Source of the DNA: Mycobacterium sp. 852002-50816_SCH5313054-b
GTDB lineage: Bacteria > Actinomycetota > Actinomycetes > Mycobacteriales > Mycobacteriaceae
Direction: 5' to 3'
Assembly (NCBI RefSeq): GCF_001667185.1
Contig: NZ_LZIC01000045.1
Span: forward strand, 1-56,948
DNA length: 56,948 nucleotides
The notes under the pieces are model-generated. The model searched no databases. It was not told the DNA's origin and was given only the letters and a program-made list of their open reading frames with translations. The position numbers were made by a program, and so were the translations under genes. Positions 7,930 through 17,183 of this stretch are shown one piece after another. The first letter of the stretch is position 1, and every line of letters begins with the position of its first letter.

Positions 7930-8421
7930 TCAGCGGCCCAGCCGACGGGTTTCGACGGTGCTATGAACGAGCAATCCAATCAGACTTCCTATCGCTGCAC
8001 CGACACCACCTACATAACTTCTCGCCACCTCGAAAGGGGAACCCCCGCAGCCCCGTGGTAGCGAGGCCAACCATGCGATGGCGTCATCGCGGTCCGTGTT
8101 GGCGTAGACGCGAACGGGGCAGGGCATCCATCGCCCGATCGCTTCAGCGGGCGCACGAATCCACCCCTCGTCGCTCACGACCGCGCAGCCATCGAGCAAC
8201 GAGACATATCTCAACCCGAACTTGGTATCCGCCCACAACGCCCCCGCCGTGAGCCGCCGAAAATCCGAACCGAATTGGTAGAGCAGCCTCATCCGACCGC
8301 CGGATCGGCGCACCTCGTCGATAATTGGTGCAAACACATGGTAGTAGTCGGATTGGGTCAAGGTTCCGACCGCCTCCAAGCCCTGAACGCCGGCAGGCAA
8401 CCCGGTAATTTCTTTCAACAT
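7930..8421 (-). CDS. SpoIIAA/STAS-like protein with C-terminal hydrophobic tail
   Basis: The protein has 163 residues. Residues 1-120 fit the SpoIIAA-like (STAS-related) fold: an N-terminal GLPAGVQGLEAVGTLTQSDY strand region, then RMRLLYQFG, a central RYVSLLDGCAVVSDEGW and CPVRVYANTDRDDAIAWL. Such domains occur as lipid- or ligand-binding modules. The last 35 residues form a glycine-rich hydrophobic segment (YVGGVGAAIGSLIGLLVHS) that could span or insert into a membrane, which is unusual for the family. It sits between the Rv2952-like methyltransferase and the VC0807-like gene in the minus-strand arm. Its role there is not known. Confidence 0.7.
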   Translation of the reverse strand: MLKEITGLPAGVQGLEAVGTLTQSDYYHVFAPIIDEVRRSGGRMRLLYQFGSDFRRLTAGALWADTKFGLRYVSLLDGCAVVSDEGWIRAPAEAIGRWMPCPVRVYANTDRDDAIAWLASLPRGCGGSPFEVARSYVGGVGAAIGSLIGLLVHSTVETRRLGR

Positions 8422-8513
8422 CGCGACACCAGTCCTCCCTTCACATCGCGAAACCTATTCGTGTTCAACGTCTCCGGCAGCCGCAGCTCACATCCCGCGT
8501 GCACCGGACACCC

Positions 8514-9326
8514 TTAATCCTTTGCGAAGGAATACATCCGATACGAAATCTTTCCACGTTGCAGGTCGCGGTATATCCGTGAGCCTGGCACACCGGCGAA
8601 CAGCCGGGCGAATGGGCGCAGGAATGTGGGAAGATGGCGAGTGATCAGGTCGAGCGATCGCTGCGAGGTGGCGTTCAACCCGCGCAAAACCTCCGCATTG
8701 ATGACCCTCTCCGAGAGAACCCGCATCGAGGTAGCAGCGGTGGCGGCGTCCCATGCGGAAAAGTCATGTCTGCTGCGCATATCGGCGTACAGAAAGTTTC
8801 CGCCTGGACGCAGCACGCGCGCCACTTCGGCGATGAAGCGGCGAAACTCAAGGTAGGCATGCGAGGCCTCGATATTTATCACCGCGTCGAATGATTCGTC
8901 GGGAAAGGGCAGATTCTCGGCATCGCCGTGCACAAAGTCCAGCCCGGGCAAATCATGCCTGCTCCTGCAGTAAGCGATGGCCTCGGCGTTGAAGTCCAGC
9001 CCCGTGTAGGAGGCAGGGTGCACCGTACGCACCAGGTACGAGGCCCCGCCACCGTGCCCGCAGCTGACCTCCAGCACCCGTTTCCCGCGGAGATCTGCCT
9101 GGGCCGCCGTGCGGTGGTACAGCTGGATCCCCAACCGATTAGGCTCGTCGCAAGCCGCCAGCGCTATGCCCATCGGCGGATCCTCCTCGTAACCGTAGTT
9201 GAGGAACACGACGTCCTCTCCATTGAGCCGACGGGTCATGTAGGGATACCAATATTTGCTGATCGCTATCCTGTAGAGCCGCGTTGCGCCGGTGCGGCGG
9301 ACGGGGCTCTTTTGAGTGGCAGGCAT
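8514..9326 (-). CDS. Rv2952-like O-methyltransferase (phthiotriol methyltransferase family)
   Basis: From ATG 9326 the product is 270 residues, the same length as M. tuberculosis Rv2952, which methylates the hydroxyl of phthiotriol and phenolphthiotriol dimycocerosates. Similarity as I recall it runs over almost the whole chain: YWYPYMTR near the N-terminus, YEEDPPM, DEPNR, motif [12 protein letters not shown] at about 84-94, then [32 protein letters not shown] and a C-terminal [10 protein letters not shown]. The frame is open to 9410, but the family length favours 9326. Here it lies beside a P450 and not with dimycocerosate synthesis genes. It probably methylates a hydroxyl on a related lipid (inference). 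Confidence 0.9.
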   Translation of the reverse strand: MPATQKSPVRRTGATRLYRIAISKYWYPYMTRRLNGEDVVFLNYGYEEDPPMGIALAACDEPNRLGIQLYHRTAAQADLRGKRVLEVSCGHGGGASYLVRTVHPASYTGLDFNAEAIAYCRSRHDLPGLDFVHGDAENLPFPDESFDAVINIEASHAYLEFRRFIAEVARVLRPGGNFLYADMRSRHDFSAWDAATAATSMRVLSERVINAEVLRGLNATSQRSLDLITRHLPTFLRPFARLFAGVPGSRIYRDLQRGKISYRMYSFAKD

Positions 9327-9473
9327 GCCGCGAGTATGCCAGCCGGTTAGGATAGTTCGGAACATCTGTCCAACTGTGGAATGGCTCGTTGTTGTCAAAT
9401 ACTTTGACATGCTTTGGATTCGGTTCGCGCAACGCTTGACTGTCCACGACGCCGTCGAGCAGGCCCTGGCCCG

Positions 9474-10850
9474 CTAGCGGGCACCAGCGCGCCCGGGCCG
9501 CACCGAGACTCGTTGTGAGGCAGGGGTCGTCACCGCTGGCCGCGTGACCCGTCGGAACACGACAGCACGTCCGCCCCGCGCAGGCGCGGTCGCGACGCCC
9601 CGGAAGTGCGGCCTCTCGCCCCTGTCATACGTGGTGCCGAATTCGAATTCCCTCAATAGCGTTCGCAGCGCGACATTTATCTCCATGTTGGCGTACGCTG
9701 CGCCGATGCAACGGCGGACGCCGCCACCGTAGGCGATCCATGTGTGGATGTCCGGAGGATTACCGATGAACCGGTCGGGATTGAAGGACGCCGCATGAGG
9801 GAAGCTCTGCTCGGAGGCGTGCGCCAGTGTGATGCTCGCCAAAACGACATGACGCTCGGGAATAACCCACTCGCCCAGCTTGATTCGCGTCTTTACGGTG
9901 CGGGCGGTGTCGGCGATGACCGGGCGGGTGCGTTGCACCTCCCAGATCGTGGCCTGCCGCAATTCGGACCCTCCGGCGTCAGCCTCTGCGGTCAACCGGG
10001 CAAGCAGTCGCGGATGCCGCCGCAGTCGCTCGATGACCCACGCAAGCGCGGTCGCGGTGGTTTCGTGGCCCGCGGCGAGAAGGGTCAGCAGCTCATCGGC
10101 GATGTGATCATCGGAGAGGGGCGAGCCATCTTCGTGGCGTGCCCGAAGCATCAGCGTGAGCACATCGGTGCGCTGCTCTAGACCTGGGCCGTTGCGGATG
10201 TCGGCGATCAGCCGCCGGATGATCGCATCGTAGTGACAGCGGTAGCGGGCCAGCTTCGCCCCCGGGCTCCACGCACCCATATCGCGACGGGCGATAGGCG
10301 GCAAGGCTGCGAGCCGAGCGCCGAGCAACACCATCGGTGGCAGCAGCTCCCGCAGTTCGTGCAGCGCGGTCCCCTCTGCCCCGAACACCGTTCGCAGGAT
10401 CGAGTTGAGGGTGATGCGTAGCATCGACGGCAGTGCTTCAAACTCCCTGCCTTGTGGCCAGGATGCGGTCTCGCGCAACACTTCTTCCTCTACTATCGCC
10501 TCGTAAGCTTGCATACTCTTGCCATGGAGGGCTGGGACGAGAAGCTTACGGCGTTCGCGATGCGCGGCACCCTGGAGACTGAAAGTTGAACCGGGACCGA
10601 ACATCTCACCCAAAACGCCAGCCCGAACGGCGAGATCGGGGCTGGCGGTTAACAATTCCTTGATCAGGACGGGATCGCTGATGACGACCACATCACCGAA
10701 GATCGGCAGGCGCAGGGTGAAAGCCGAACCATACCGTCGGGCGAGAGCACGCAGCGCGCTCTCCCTGGCGAGGAAGCCGAGGCCTAGCAGGAGCTTCGGG
10801 ATTCGTGGCGCAGGCGGCAGCCGAATGGGGTCCGTGGTCGCCACAGCCAT
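9474..10850 (-). CDS. Cytochrome P450
   Basis: The protein has 458 residues and is a complete P450. The I-helix oxygen-activation motif AGHETT is at 260-265, the K-helix ExxR is E304-R307, and the heme loop YGGGVRRCIG ends with Cys381 as thiolate ligand. It is of the mycobacterial CYP135/138 general type by overall look; the exact family is not assigned. There is no N-terminal membrane anchor, so it is a soluble enzyme needing ferredoxin or another partner not found in the window. It is the first gene of the minus-strand arm. It likely hydroxylates the lipid product, possibly creating the hydroxyl that the next gene methylates (inference). Confidence 0.93.
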   Translation of the reverse strand: MAVATTDPIRLPPAPRIPKLLLGLGFLARESALRALARRYGSAFTLRLPIFGDVVVISDPVLIKELLTASPDLAVRAGVLGEMFGPGSTFSLQGAAHRERRKLLVPALHGKSMQAYEAIVEEEVLRETASWPQGREFEALPSMLRITLNSILRTVFGAEGTALHELRELLPPMVLLGARLAALPPIARRDMGAWSPGAKLARYRCHYDAIIRRLIADIRNGPGLEQRTDVLTLMLRARHEDGSPLSDDHIADELLTLLAAGHETTATALAWVIERLRRHPRLLARLTAEADAGGSELRQATIWEVQRTRPVIADTARTVKTRIKLGEWVIPERHVVLASITLAHASEQSFPHAASFNPDRFIGNPPDIHTWIAYGGGVRRCIGAAYANMEINVALRTLLREFEFGTTYDRGERPHFRGVATAPARGGRAVVFRRVTRPAVTTPASQRVSVRPGRAGAR

Positions 10851-11381
10851 GTCGTCACCTCCAGGATGGCATCCCCCATAGTCGGAAACGGTAAGCCGAG
10901 GTACCGGTGTTCACCAGACAAGCGAGAACGGGCGGATGGTGTGTGCAAAGTGAGAAAGTCGGCGGTTGCACGGCGCTGCCGCCGCTGCCTGCCTGCCAGG
11001 GTGGACTGGAACTATTCGAGTGCGCCAAGTAAATACGTCGTGTGCCCCATGTTGACCTGCAACGAAGTTGTGCGGAGCATTCCTTACGCGCCGGGCTGTT
11101 TCGGGTCTACGCGCCTCGCGCTCCCGATGTCGGGGCTCTACGTGGTGATCGCGGCGACATACATGTTTTGCCCAGGATCTCAAAGTGGTGCGGGCCGGAG
11201 ATCCGGCCGTATGCTATCCGGCCGGCTCTGCTCAAGCGCTACGACAACGCTGATACGTCTCGGCGGAAGGACCTGTCGCCACCCCCGCACGACGGCAAAA
11301 GGGTGGGCAAAGTACTTCTCGGCAACGTGATGCTTCCTTTGCAGCGCAACGTCGTGACGCTTGGCGCCCAGCTTGAAGCGG
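10851..11381. other. Island border region between P450 and pepB
   Basis: This 531 bp stretch has no intact gene. It should hold the promoter of the P450-led arm in its left part. Its right part carries a frameshifted remnant of an island gene, listed separately. The change from the lower-G+C island to the G+C-rich conserved chromosome falls here, so this is the likely right junction of the island. Confidence 0.6.
11085..11260 (+). pseudogene. Remnant of a second copy of the island membrane-protein gene (as at 1330-2094)
   Basis: Pieces in different frames line up with residues about 13-60 of the gene at 1330. One frame reads MSGLYVVIAATYMF, matching LMAASYFAIAVTYLF. After single-base losses it continues as QDLKVVRAGDPAVCYPA against KDLKVVGPGNPAVYYPA. 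After a further indel it reads PALLKRYDN against PALVKHPHA. The DNA also matches directly, for example GATCTCAAaGTGGTG against GATCTCAAgGTGGTG. The homology then stops and no intact frame follows. It lies in the same orientation as the intact gene, next to pepB. Confidence 0.75.
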
Positions 11382-12929
11382 TCAGCCGTTCTCGGCGATG
11401 TCCTCCAGCACGGCGAACATGGTGCGGGTCGGCACGCCGGTGCCGCCCTTGGGCGTGTACCCCCACGGGCTGCTGGTGTTGTACGCCGGGCCGGCCACGT
11501 CGATATGTGCCCAGCCCACGCCGTCGGCGACGAACTCGCGCAGGAACACCCCCGCCACCAGCATGCCGGCGAAGCGCTGCCCACTGATGTTCGACAGGTC
11601 GGCCACCGTGGACTTCAGGTCGTCCTTGAGTTCGTCGGGCAGCGGCATCGGCCACCCGTTCTCGCCCACCCGCTGCGAAATGGCCGCCACCCGGTCGCGG
11701 AATTCGTCGCTGCCCATCACGCCCGGGATGCGCGCGCCCAGCGCCACCGTCTGCGCACCGGTCAAGGTGGACGTCTCGATCAGGTAGTCCGGGTCGTCCT
11801 CGCACGCCCGCACGATGGCGTCGGCCAGGATGAGCCGGCCCTCGGCGTCGGTGTTCTGCACCTCCACGGTGGTTCCGCCGTACTGGGTCAGCACGTCGCC
11901 CGGGCGCTGCGCCGTCGCCGACGGCATGTTCTCGGCCATCGGCACCGTGGCGATCACGTCGATCGGCAGTTGCCGCTGGGCGGCCAGCGCGACGGTCGCG
12001 ATGACCGCGGCCGCACCACCCATGTCCGAGGTCATGTAGTGCATCGACGCCGCCGGCTTGATCGAGATGCCGCCGGTGTCGAACGTGACGCCCTTGCCCA
12101 CCAGCGCCACTCGCTTGGCCTGCTTGGGTTTCTTGGCGAGCTTCGACCCGCGATGGGTAAGCCGCACCAGCCGCGGCGGGCGCGAGGAGCCCTGACCGAC
12201 ACCGATCACCCCGCCGTAGCCGGCCTTCTGCAGCGCCTTGTCGTCGAGCACCTCCACCTCGAGGCCCACGGATTCACCCAAAGCCTTTGCACGCTTGGCG
12301 AATTCGGCGGGGAAAAGGTGGCTCGGCGGGGTGTTGACCAGGTCGCGGGCGGTGGCCACCGCGGTCGCGACGGCCGCCCCGTGCGCGCTGTCCTTCGGGG
12401 CGTCCTTGGCGGTGGACAGCACGGTGATCTTACGCAGCCCCTTGTCCTTCGGTGCCGTCTTGTCGCTGCGGAACTCGGTGAACCGGTAGCTGCCCAGGAT
12501 CAGCCCCTCCACGGCGGCCGCGCACACGTCGTCGCCCGGCAACTGGGTCAGCGTGGTGAGCACCGCCTCGGCCCCGCCCAGCGAACGCGCCGCCACACCC
12601 GCGGCGCGACGGATCACGTCGGCCGGCCAGTCGGGGCGCGGCTTGCCCAGCCCGACCGTCAGCACGCTGGCCACCGGCAGCGACGCCACCACCAGCCGGT
12701 GCACCTGCTCGCTGCCGCCGGTGGCCTCGAGCGCGCGCAGGCCGGCCTCGATCTCGGCGACCGCGTCGGCGGACAGGAACGGCCCGGCCGCCGAGACGAC
12801 CGCCCCCGGCTTGTCCTCGTCGCCGGTCGAGACGACCGGCACCACCAATACGGCCGAACCCACGTTGCGTTTGGGCAGCGAGGTGGCGACGTTGACGGTG
12901 GGTGCTTGGTAGACCGGTTCGGTGCTCAC
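11382..12929 (-). CDS. pepB: Leucyl aminopeptidase (cytosol aminopeptidase, M17)
   Basis: This is a 515-residue M17 metallo-aminopeptidase, which removes N-terminal residues from peptides and in the family forms a hexamer with two metal ions. The signature NTDAEGRL is at 359-366 and the metal/substrate segment [10 protein letters not shown] at 278-287. I chose GTG 12929 ([10 protein letters not shown]...) and not TTG 12935 because the length then equals M. tuberculosis PepB. It is the first conserved gene to the right of the island and lies 15 bp after the end of the adenylate cyclase gene on the same strand. Confidence 0.95.
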   Translation of the reverse strand: MSTEPVYQAPTVNVATSLPKRNVGSAVLVVPVVSTGDEDKPGAVVSAAGPFLSADAVAEIEAGLRALEATGGSEQVHRLVVASLPVASVLTVGLGKPRPDWPADVIRRAAGVAARSLGGAEAVLTTLTQLPGDDVCAAAVEGLILGSYRFTEFRSDKTAPKDKGLRKITVLSTAKDAPKDSAHGAAVATAVATARDLVNTPPSHLFPAEFAKRAKALGESVGLEVEVLDDKALQKAGYGGVIGVGQGSSRPPRLVRLTHRGSKLAKKPKQAKRVALVGKGVTFDTGGISIKPAASMHYMTSDMGGAAAVIATVALAAQRQLPIDVIATVPMAENMPSATAQRPGDVLTQYGGTTVEVQNTDAEGRLILADAIVRACEDDPDYLIETSTLTGAQTVALGARIPGVMGSDEFRDRVAAISQRVGENGWPMPLPDELKDDLKSTVADLSNISGQRFAGMLVAGVFLREFVADGVGWAHIDVAGPAYNTSSPWGYTPKGGTGVPTRTMFAVLEDIAENG

Positions 12930-12944
12930 GGCCAACCACCCTAG

Positions 12945-14063
12945 TCACCTGCGGCGGGCGTCGCTTGGGCCGTCCCGGCCGGGCAATTCGAAGGCGGCCA
13001 CCGGCTCGTCAAAACCCTTGAGGGTCAACGGGCCGTGGGGGACCGCGGGCCAGTCGGGCAACTCACCATGAAGCTCGGACGCGATGAGGATCTGTCCGGG
13101 CGCCGCGGAAGCGACCAAGCGGGCGGCCAGGTTCACCGGGATGCCGAAGTAGTCGCCGTTGATAGCCAGCACCTCGCCGTACGCCAGACCGGCACGCACG
13201 CCCAGGCCCGTCTCGCGCGCCCGCGGATGGCCGACGAGATCGACGGCCGCCTGAGCGAGCCGCTCGGGCGACGAGCACACCCACATCACGGCGTCGCCGA
13301 TGAACTTCACCACCCGGCCGCCGTCAGCGTGCACCACGTCCGCGACGGTGGCCCCGAATTCGGTGAGCAAGTCCGACAATTGCGCGGGCGTCAGCGCCTG
13401 GGTCAACGCGGTGAAGCTGGACAGGTCAGCGAAACCGATGCCGCACACCACGCTCGCCGACGTATCACGCAGGACGCCCTCGAAATAGGTGCGCGCGCTG
13501 GTCAGGTGATGGCGATGGACGACGTCGATCAGGGCCCCGATGCGGGGCACGAACTCGGCGACCGACCGGTAGGCCTGCGCCGTCGCGAGCTCGTCGTGCG
13601 TGTAGTTCATCTGGATGTCCGGCGTCCCGGCCCGGATCACCGACGACTCCGCCTCCGCCAGCCGGGCCATCGCGGCGCCCAGCACCCGCAGCATGCCGAG
13701 CGCCCCGTCCTCGCCCACCACCGCCTTGAGTCCCACCCAGGTCGACAGGGCGTCGACGTCGGCCTGGCTCAGCGCGGGGACATCGGGACCGGCGACGGTC
13801 AGGCCGAGCGAAGCCCACGCTTGCGCCACGTCGTCGGCGGACAGGCCGAGTTGGTCGGCGGCGGACTGCAGTGTATGGATCGGGCGGCCCGTCCACGCCA
13901 GCACGTCACCGGCCAGCCCGAACAGCCGCCCGCGGCGTTCGGCCTCCGCCATGTCGTCGACGGTGAAGCCGAGCCCGTCCAGGTACTTGATCAAGTCGGC
14001 CCGCGCGCGGGGGTTCGCGATACCCGCGGCCTCTAGCGCGTCGAAGTCCAGCGGATCGGACAC
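12945..14063 (-). CDS. Class III adenylate cyclase (Rv2212 orthologue)
   Basis: From GTG 14063 the product is 372 residues. Residues 1-190 form the regulatory N-terminal region typical of Rv2212. The cyclase domain follows with the metal-binding aspartates in GFADLSSF (Asp213) and KFIGDAVM (Asp257), adenine-defining Lys253 and Asp304, and transition-state Asn311 and Arg315 in VNLAAR. All catalytic positions are present, so it should make cAMP. Rv2212 was reported to respond to fatty acids. An upstream start at 14162 would overlap gcvT on the other strand, so I prefer 14063. It is divergent from gcvT with a 44 bp gap. Confidence 0.92.
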   Translation of the reverse strand: MSDPLDFDALEAAGIANPRARADLIKYLDGLGFTVDDMAEAERRGRLFGLAGDVLAWTGRPIHTLQSAADQLGLSADDVAQAWASLGLTVAGPDVPALSQADVDALSTWVGLKAVVGEDGALGMLRVLGAAMARLAEAESSVIRAGTPDIQMNYTHDELATAQAYRSVAEFVPRIGALIDVVHRHHLTSARTYFEGVLRDTSASVVCGIGFADLSSFTALTQALTPAQLSDLLTEFGATVADVVHADGGRVVKFIGDAVMWVCSSPERLAQAAVDLVGHPRARETGLGVRAGLAYGEVLAINGDYFGIPVNLAARLVASAAPGQILIASELHGELPDWPAVPHGPLTLKGFDEPVAAFELPGRDGPSDARRR

Positions 14064-14107
14064 CTGCCCAAGTGTGCCAGCCGCGGCGACGATTAGGGTA
14101 AGGCGTC

Positions 14108-15214
14108 GTGACGGAGCTGCAGCACGGACCGCTGGACGACCGCCATCGCGCCCTGGGCGCAAACTTCGCCGAGTTCAGCGGCTGGTCGATGCCGGTGTCC
14201 TACGCCGGCACGGTCAGCGAACACAACGCCACCCGCAACGCCGTCGGCCTGTTCGACGTCAGCCACCTCGGCAAGGCGTTGGTGCGCGGGCCGGCCGCCG
14301 CCGAGTTCGTCAACGCCGCGCTCACCAACGACCTGGGCCGCATCGGCCCGGGCCAGGCGCAATACACCCTGTGCTGCACCGAATCCGGCGGCGTCATCGA
14401 CGACCTGATCGCCTACTACGTCGCCGACGACGAGATTTTCCTGGTGCCCAACGCCGCCAACACCGCCGCGGTGGTCGACGCGCTGCGGGCGGCCGCCCAG
14501 GCCGGTTTGGGGGCCGACCTCACCATCACCAACGAGCATCGCTCGTATGCGGTGCTGGCCGTGCAGGGCCCGCGATCGGCCGACGTGCTGGGCGAGCTGG
14601 GCCTGCCGGCCGGCATGGACTACATGGGCTACGCCGACGCCACCTACTCGGGGGTGCCGGTCCGCGTCTGCCGCACCGGGTACACGGGCGAGCACGGCTA
14701 CGAGCTGCTGCCGCCGTGGGATTCCTCGGGTGTCGTGTTCGACGCGCTGATCGCGGCGGTGCGGGCCGCGGGGGGAGAGCCGGCCGGCCTCGGCGCCCGC
14801 GACACGCTGCGCACCGAGATGGGCTATCCGCTGCACGGGCACGAACTTTCGCTCGACATCTCGCCGCTGCAGGCCCGCTGCGGCTGGGCGGTCGGCTGGA
14901 AGAAGGACGCGTTCTTCGGCCGCGACGCGCTGCTGGCCGAGAAAGAAGCCGGACCGCGGCGGCTGCTGCGCGGGCTGCGAATGCTCGGCCGCGGGGTGTT
15001 GCGCCCGGGCCTGACCGTGCTGGCCGGGGACGCCCCGGTCGGGGTCACCACCTCCGGCACGTTCTCTCCGACGCTGCAGGCCGGTATCGGGTTGGCGTTG
15101 ATCGACACCGACGCCGGTATCGATGACGGCGGGCACATCACCGTCGACGTCCGCGGCCGCGCGGTCGAGTGCGAGGTCGTGCGCCCGCCGTTCGTCGCCG
15201 TGAAAACGCGTTAG
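14108..15214 (+). CDS. gcvT: Glycine cleavage system T protein (aminomethyltransferase)
   Basis: The 368-residue protein transfers the methylene group from the aminomethyl-lipoyl H protein to tetrahydrofolate and releases ammonia. Family segments seen are [13 protein letters not shown] near the N-terminus, [28 protein letters not shown] in the middle and [20 protein letters not shown] around residue 240, which lines the folate site. The start is GTG 14108. The other glycine cleavage genes are not in the window, as in other mycobacteria where gcvT sits alone beside ilvE. Confidence 0.95.
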   Translation: MTELQHGPLDDRHRALGANFAEFSGWSMPVSYAGTVSEHNATRNAVGLFDVSHLGKALVRGPAAAEFVNAALTNDLGRIGPGQAQYTLCCTESGGVIDDLIAYYVADDEIFLVPNAANTAAVVDALRAAAQAGLGADLTITNEHRSYAVLAVQGPRSADVLGELGLPAGMDYMGYADATYSGVPVRVCRTGYTGEHGYELLPPWDSSGVVFDALIAAVRAAGGEPAGLGARDTLRTEMGYPLHGHELSLDISPLQARCGWAVGWKKDAFFGRDALLAEKEAGPRRLLRGLRMLGRGVLRPGLTVLAGDAPVGVTTSGTFSPTLQAGIGLALIDTDAGIDDGGHITVDVRGRAVECEVVRPPFVAVKTR

Positions 15215-15257
15215 CCGCCAGGGGTTCACGTGAGAAAAACCGATTGGCGCGCGGATA

Positions 15258-15263
15258 TAGAAT
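15258..15263 (+). promoter_or_regulatory. Candidate -10 element of ilvE (TAGAAT), giving a leaderless transcript
   Basis: TAGAAT fits the mycobacterial SigA -10 pattern TANNNT. It ends seven bases before the A of the ilvE ATG, so transcription would begin at or next to the start codon. No purine-rich ribosome site is present before the ATG, which agrees with a leaderless message. No clear -35 was seen. Confidence 0.4.
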
Positions 15264-15270
15264 CGGCCCC

Positions 15271-16377
15271 ATGACCAGCGGCTCACTCGAGTTCACGGTT
15301 CTACGCGCGTCTAATGCGGCGAGCGACTCGGAACGTGAATCGATCCTGGCGGAGCCGGGTTTCGGCAAATACTTCACCGACCACATGGTGTCGATCGACT
15401 ACGACGAGGGCCGGGGCTGGCACAACGCGCGCGTCATCCCGTACGGGCCGATCGAATTGGACCCGTCGGCGATCGTGCTGCACTACGCGCAGGAGGTCTT
15501 CGAGGGGCTGAAGGCATACCGTTGGGCGGACGACTCGATCGTGTCGTTTCGCGCGGAGGCCAACGCGGCCAGGATGCGTTCGTCGGCGCGGCGCCTGGCG
15601 ATCCCCGAGCTGCCCGAGAGCCTGTTCGTCGAATCCCTTTGTCAGCTCGTCGCCGTCGACAAGGCGTGGGTGCCGCGGTCCGGCGGCGAGGAGGCGCTGT
15701 ACCTGCGGCCGTTCATCTTCGCGACCGAGCCGGGACTGGGTGTGCGGCCGGCCAAGCAGTACCGCTACCTGCTGATCGCCTCGCCGGCCGGCGCCTACTT
15801 CAAGGGCGGCATCAGCCCCGTCACCGTGTGGGTGTCGACGGAATACGTGCGGGCCAGCCCCGGCGGCACCGGGGCGGCCAAGTTCGGCGGGAACTACGCC
15901 GCCTCGCTGCTGGCCCAGGCCGAGGCCGCCGAAAACGATTGCGACCAAGTGGTCTGGCTGGACGCCGTCGAGCGCCGCTTCGTCGAAGAGATGGGCGGGA
16001 TGAACCTGTTCTTCGTGTTCGGCAGCGGCGGATCGGCGCGCCTGGTCACCCCGGAGCTGTCCGGCTCGCTGCTGCCCGGCATCACCCGGGACTCGTTGCT
16101 GCAGTTGGCCATTGACGCCGGGTTCTCCGTCGAGGAGCGCAGGATCGACATCGACGAGTGGCAGAAGAAGGCCGCCGCCGGTGAGATCACCGAGGTGTTC
16201 GCGTGCGGCACCGCCGCCGTCATCACCCCGGTTTCGCGGGTGAAGTACGGCGACACCGAGTTCACCATCGCCGACGGCGAACCGGGCGAGGTGACGATGG
16301 CGCTGCGCGACACGCTGACCGGGATCCAGCGCGGCACCTTCGCCGATACGCACGGCTGGATGGCCCGGCTGGGGTAG
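15271..16377 (+). CDS. ilvE: Branched-chain amino acid aminotransferase
   Basis: This 368-residue PLP enzyme of fold type IV catalyses the last step of leucine, isoleucine and valine synthesis. The PLP lysine is Lys204 in [12 protein letters not shown]. The [10 protein letters not shown] segment at 75-84 and the [10 protein letters not shown] and GTAAVITPV cofactor-binding stretches are present. ATG 15271 gives the same length as M. tuberculosis IlvE, so the in-frame upstream codons from 15169 are not used. It follows gcvT by 56 bp and converges with cobS. Confidence 0.96.
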   Translation: MTSGSLEFTVLRASNAASDSERESILAEPGFGKYFTDHMVSIDYDEGRGWHNARVIPYGPIELDPSAIVLHYAQEVFEGLKAYRWADDSIVSFRAEANAARMRSSARRLAIPELPESLFVESLCQLVAVDKAWVPRSGGEEALYLRPFIFATEPGLGVRPAKQYRYLLIASPAGAYFKGGISPVTVWVSTEYVRASPGGTGAAKFGGNYAASLLAQAEAAENDCDQVVWLDAVERRFVEEMGGMNLFFVFGSGGSARLVTPELSGSLLPGITRDSLLQLAIDAGFSVEERRIDIDEWQKKAAAGEITEVFACGTAAVITPVSRVKYGDTEFTIADGEPGEVTMALRDTLTGIQRGTFADTHGWMARLG

Positions 16378-16394
16378 GCGCGTCTTCGCGCGAA

Positions 16395-16443
16395 CGTCGA
16401 CTTGTTGGGCCGAAATGTGGCAAATTCGCGCAACAACTCGACG
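16395..16443. repeat. Intergenic inverted repeat between convergent ilvE and cobS
   Basis: A 13 bp arm, CGTCGACTTGTTG at 16395-16407, pairs with CAACAACTCGACG at 16431-16443 with one mismatch around a 23-base loop. It fills most of the 74 bp between the two convergent genes. There is no T-run, so it is not a classic terminator, but its place suits transcription end or message stabilisation. Similar palindromes are common between mycobacterial genes. Confidence 0.6.
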
Positions 16444-16451
16444 GTCGACGG

Positions 16452-17183
16452 CTAAATGCGGACGAGCGCCGCCAGCGCCACGGCGCTGACCGTCGTGGTG
16501 AGTTCGATCGCGGCGCCCAGCACGTCACCGGTGATGCCGCCGAACCGGCGCACGCAATGCCGCACCAGCGCGGCGCCGCAGCCCAGGGCCACCAGCACCG
16601 CGACCGGTCCCTGCCACGGCCGCGCACCCGCCAGCGGCGAAACGGCGAGCAGCGCGGCGAACCAGGCGGCCAGCACCGGCGCGGGCTGGCTCCCCGCCAC
16701 CCGGGCCCCCAGCGCGCTGCCCTCGGCCGCCGGCACCGACCGTCGGCAGGCCAGCACGGCCGCGACCCGGCCGGCGAGCACCGCCAGGACGATGGCCGAC
16801 GGTTGCAGCGCCGAAAAGGCCAGCCCCTGCAACAGGATCACCAACACGACCGCCGCCACACCGAACGGCCCGGTCGACCCGTCGCGCATCACCGCCAGCG
16901 CGCGCTGCGGCGGGCCGTAACAGCCCAGCCCGTCGGCCGTGTCGGCGACGCCGTCGATGTGCAGCCCGCGGGTGGCGAGCAGCAGCGCCGCCACGGCGAG
17001 CACCCCGGGCAGCGGGCTGGACGCACCCAAAACCAAAGCGCCACACCATGTCACGCCCGCAGCCAACGCGCCCAGCGCGGCGCCGACCACGGGCAGCGCG
17101 GTCATCGCGCCGCGGCCCATCGGGGCGTTGCCCCGCACGGGTAGCACCGTTGCGAACGCGAAAGCCGTTGCCACCGAGCGCAT
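16452..17183 (-). CDS. cobS: Cobalamin synthase (adenosylcobinamide-GDP ribazoletransferase)
   Basis: This 243-residue integral membrane enzyme joins adenosylcobinamide-GDP to alpha-ribazole in the last step of the nucleotide loop assembly of vitamin B12. CobS signatures are LPVRG near residue 14, [16 protein letters not shown] at 72-87 with the acidic metal-binding cluster, the RDGSTGPFG stretch at 100-108 and [12 protein letters not shown] at 213-224. The ATG at 17183 overlaps the stop of cobT by one base (TGATG). It is the last gene of the minus-strand operon DUF3043-cobU-cobT-cobS. Confidence 0.95.
   Translation of the reverse strand: MRSVATAFAFATVLPVRGNAPMGRGAMTALPVVGAALGALAAGVTWCGALVLGASSPLPGVLAVAALLLATRGLHIDGVADTADGLGCYGPPQRALAVMRDGSTGPFGVAAVVLVILLQGLAFSALQPSAIVLAVLAGRVAAVLACRRSVPAAEGSALGARVAGSQPAPVLAAWFAALLAVSPLAGARPWQGPVAVLVALGCGAALVRHCVRRFGGITGDVLGAAIELTTTVSAVALAALVRI

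Noticed and set aside
11361..12944. 527-codon plus-strand open frame opposite pepB
   Set aside because: It is rich in Arg, Gly, His and Gln with no family motif and lies fully antisense to a complete leucyl aminopeptidase. Long shadow frames are normal at this G+C content.
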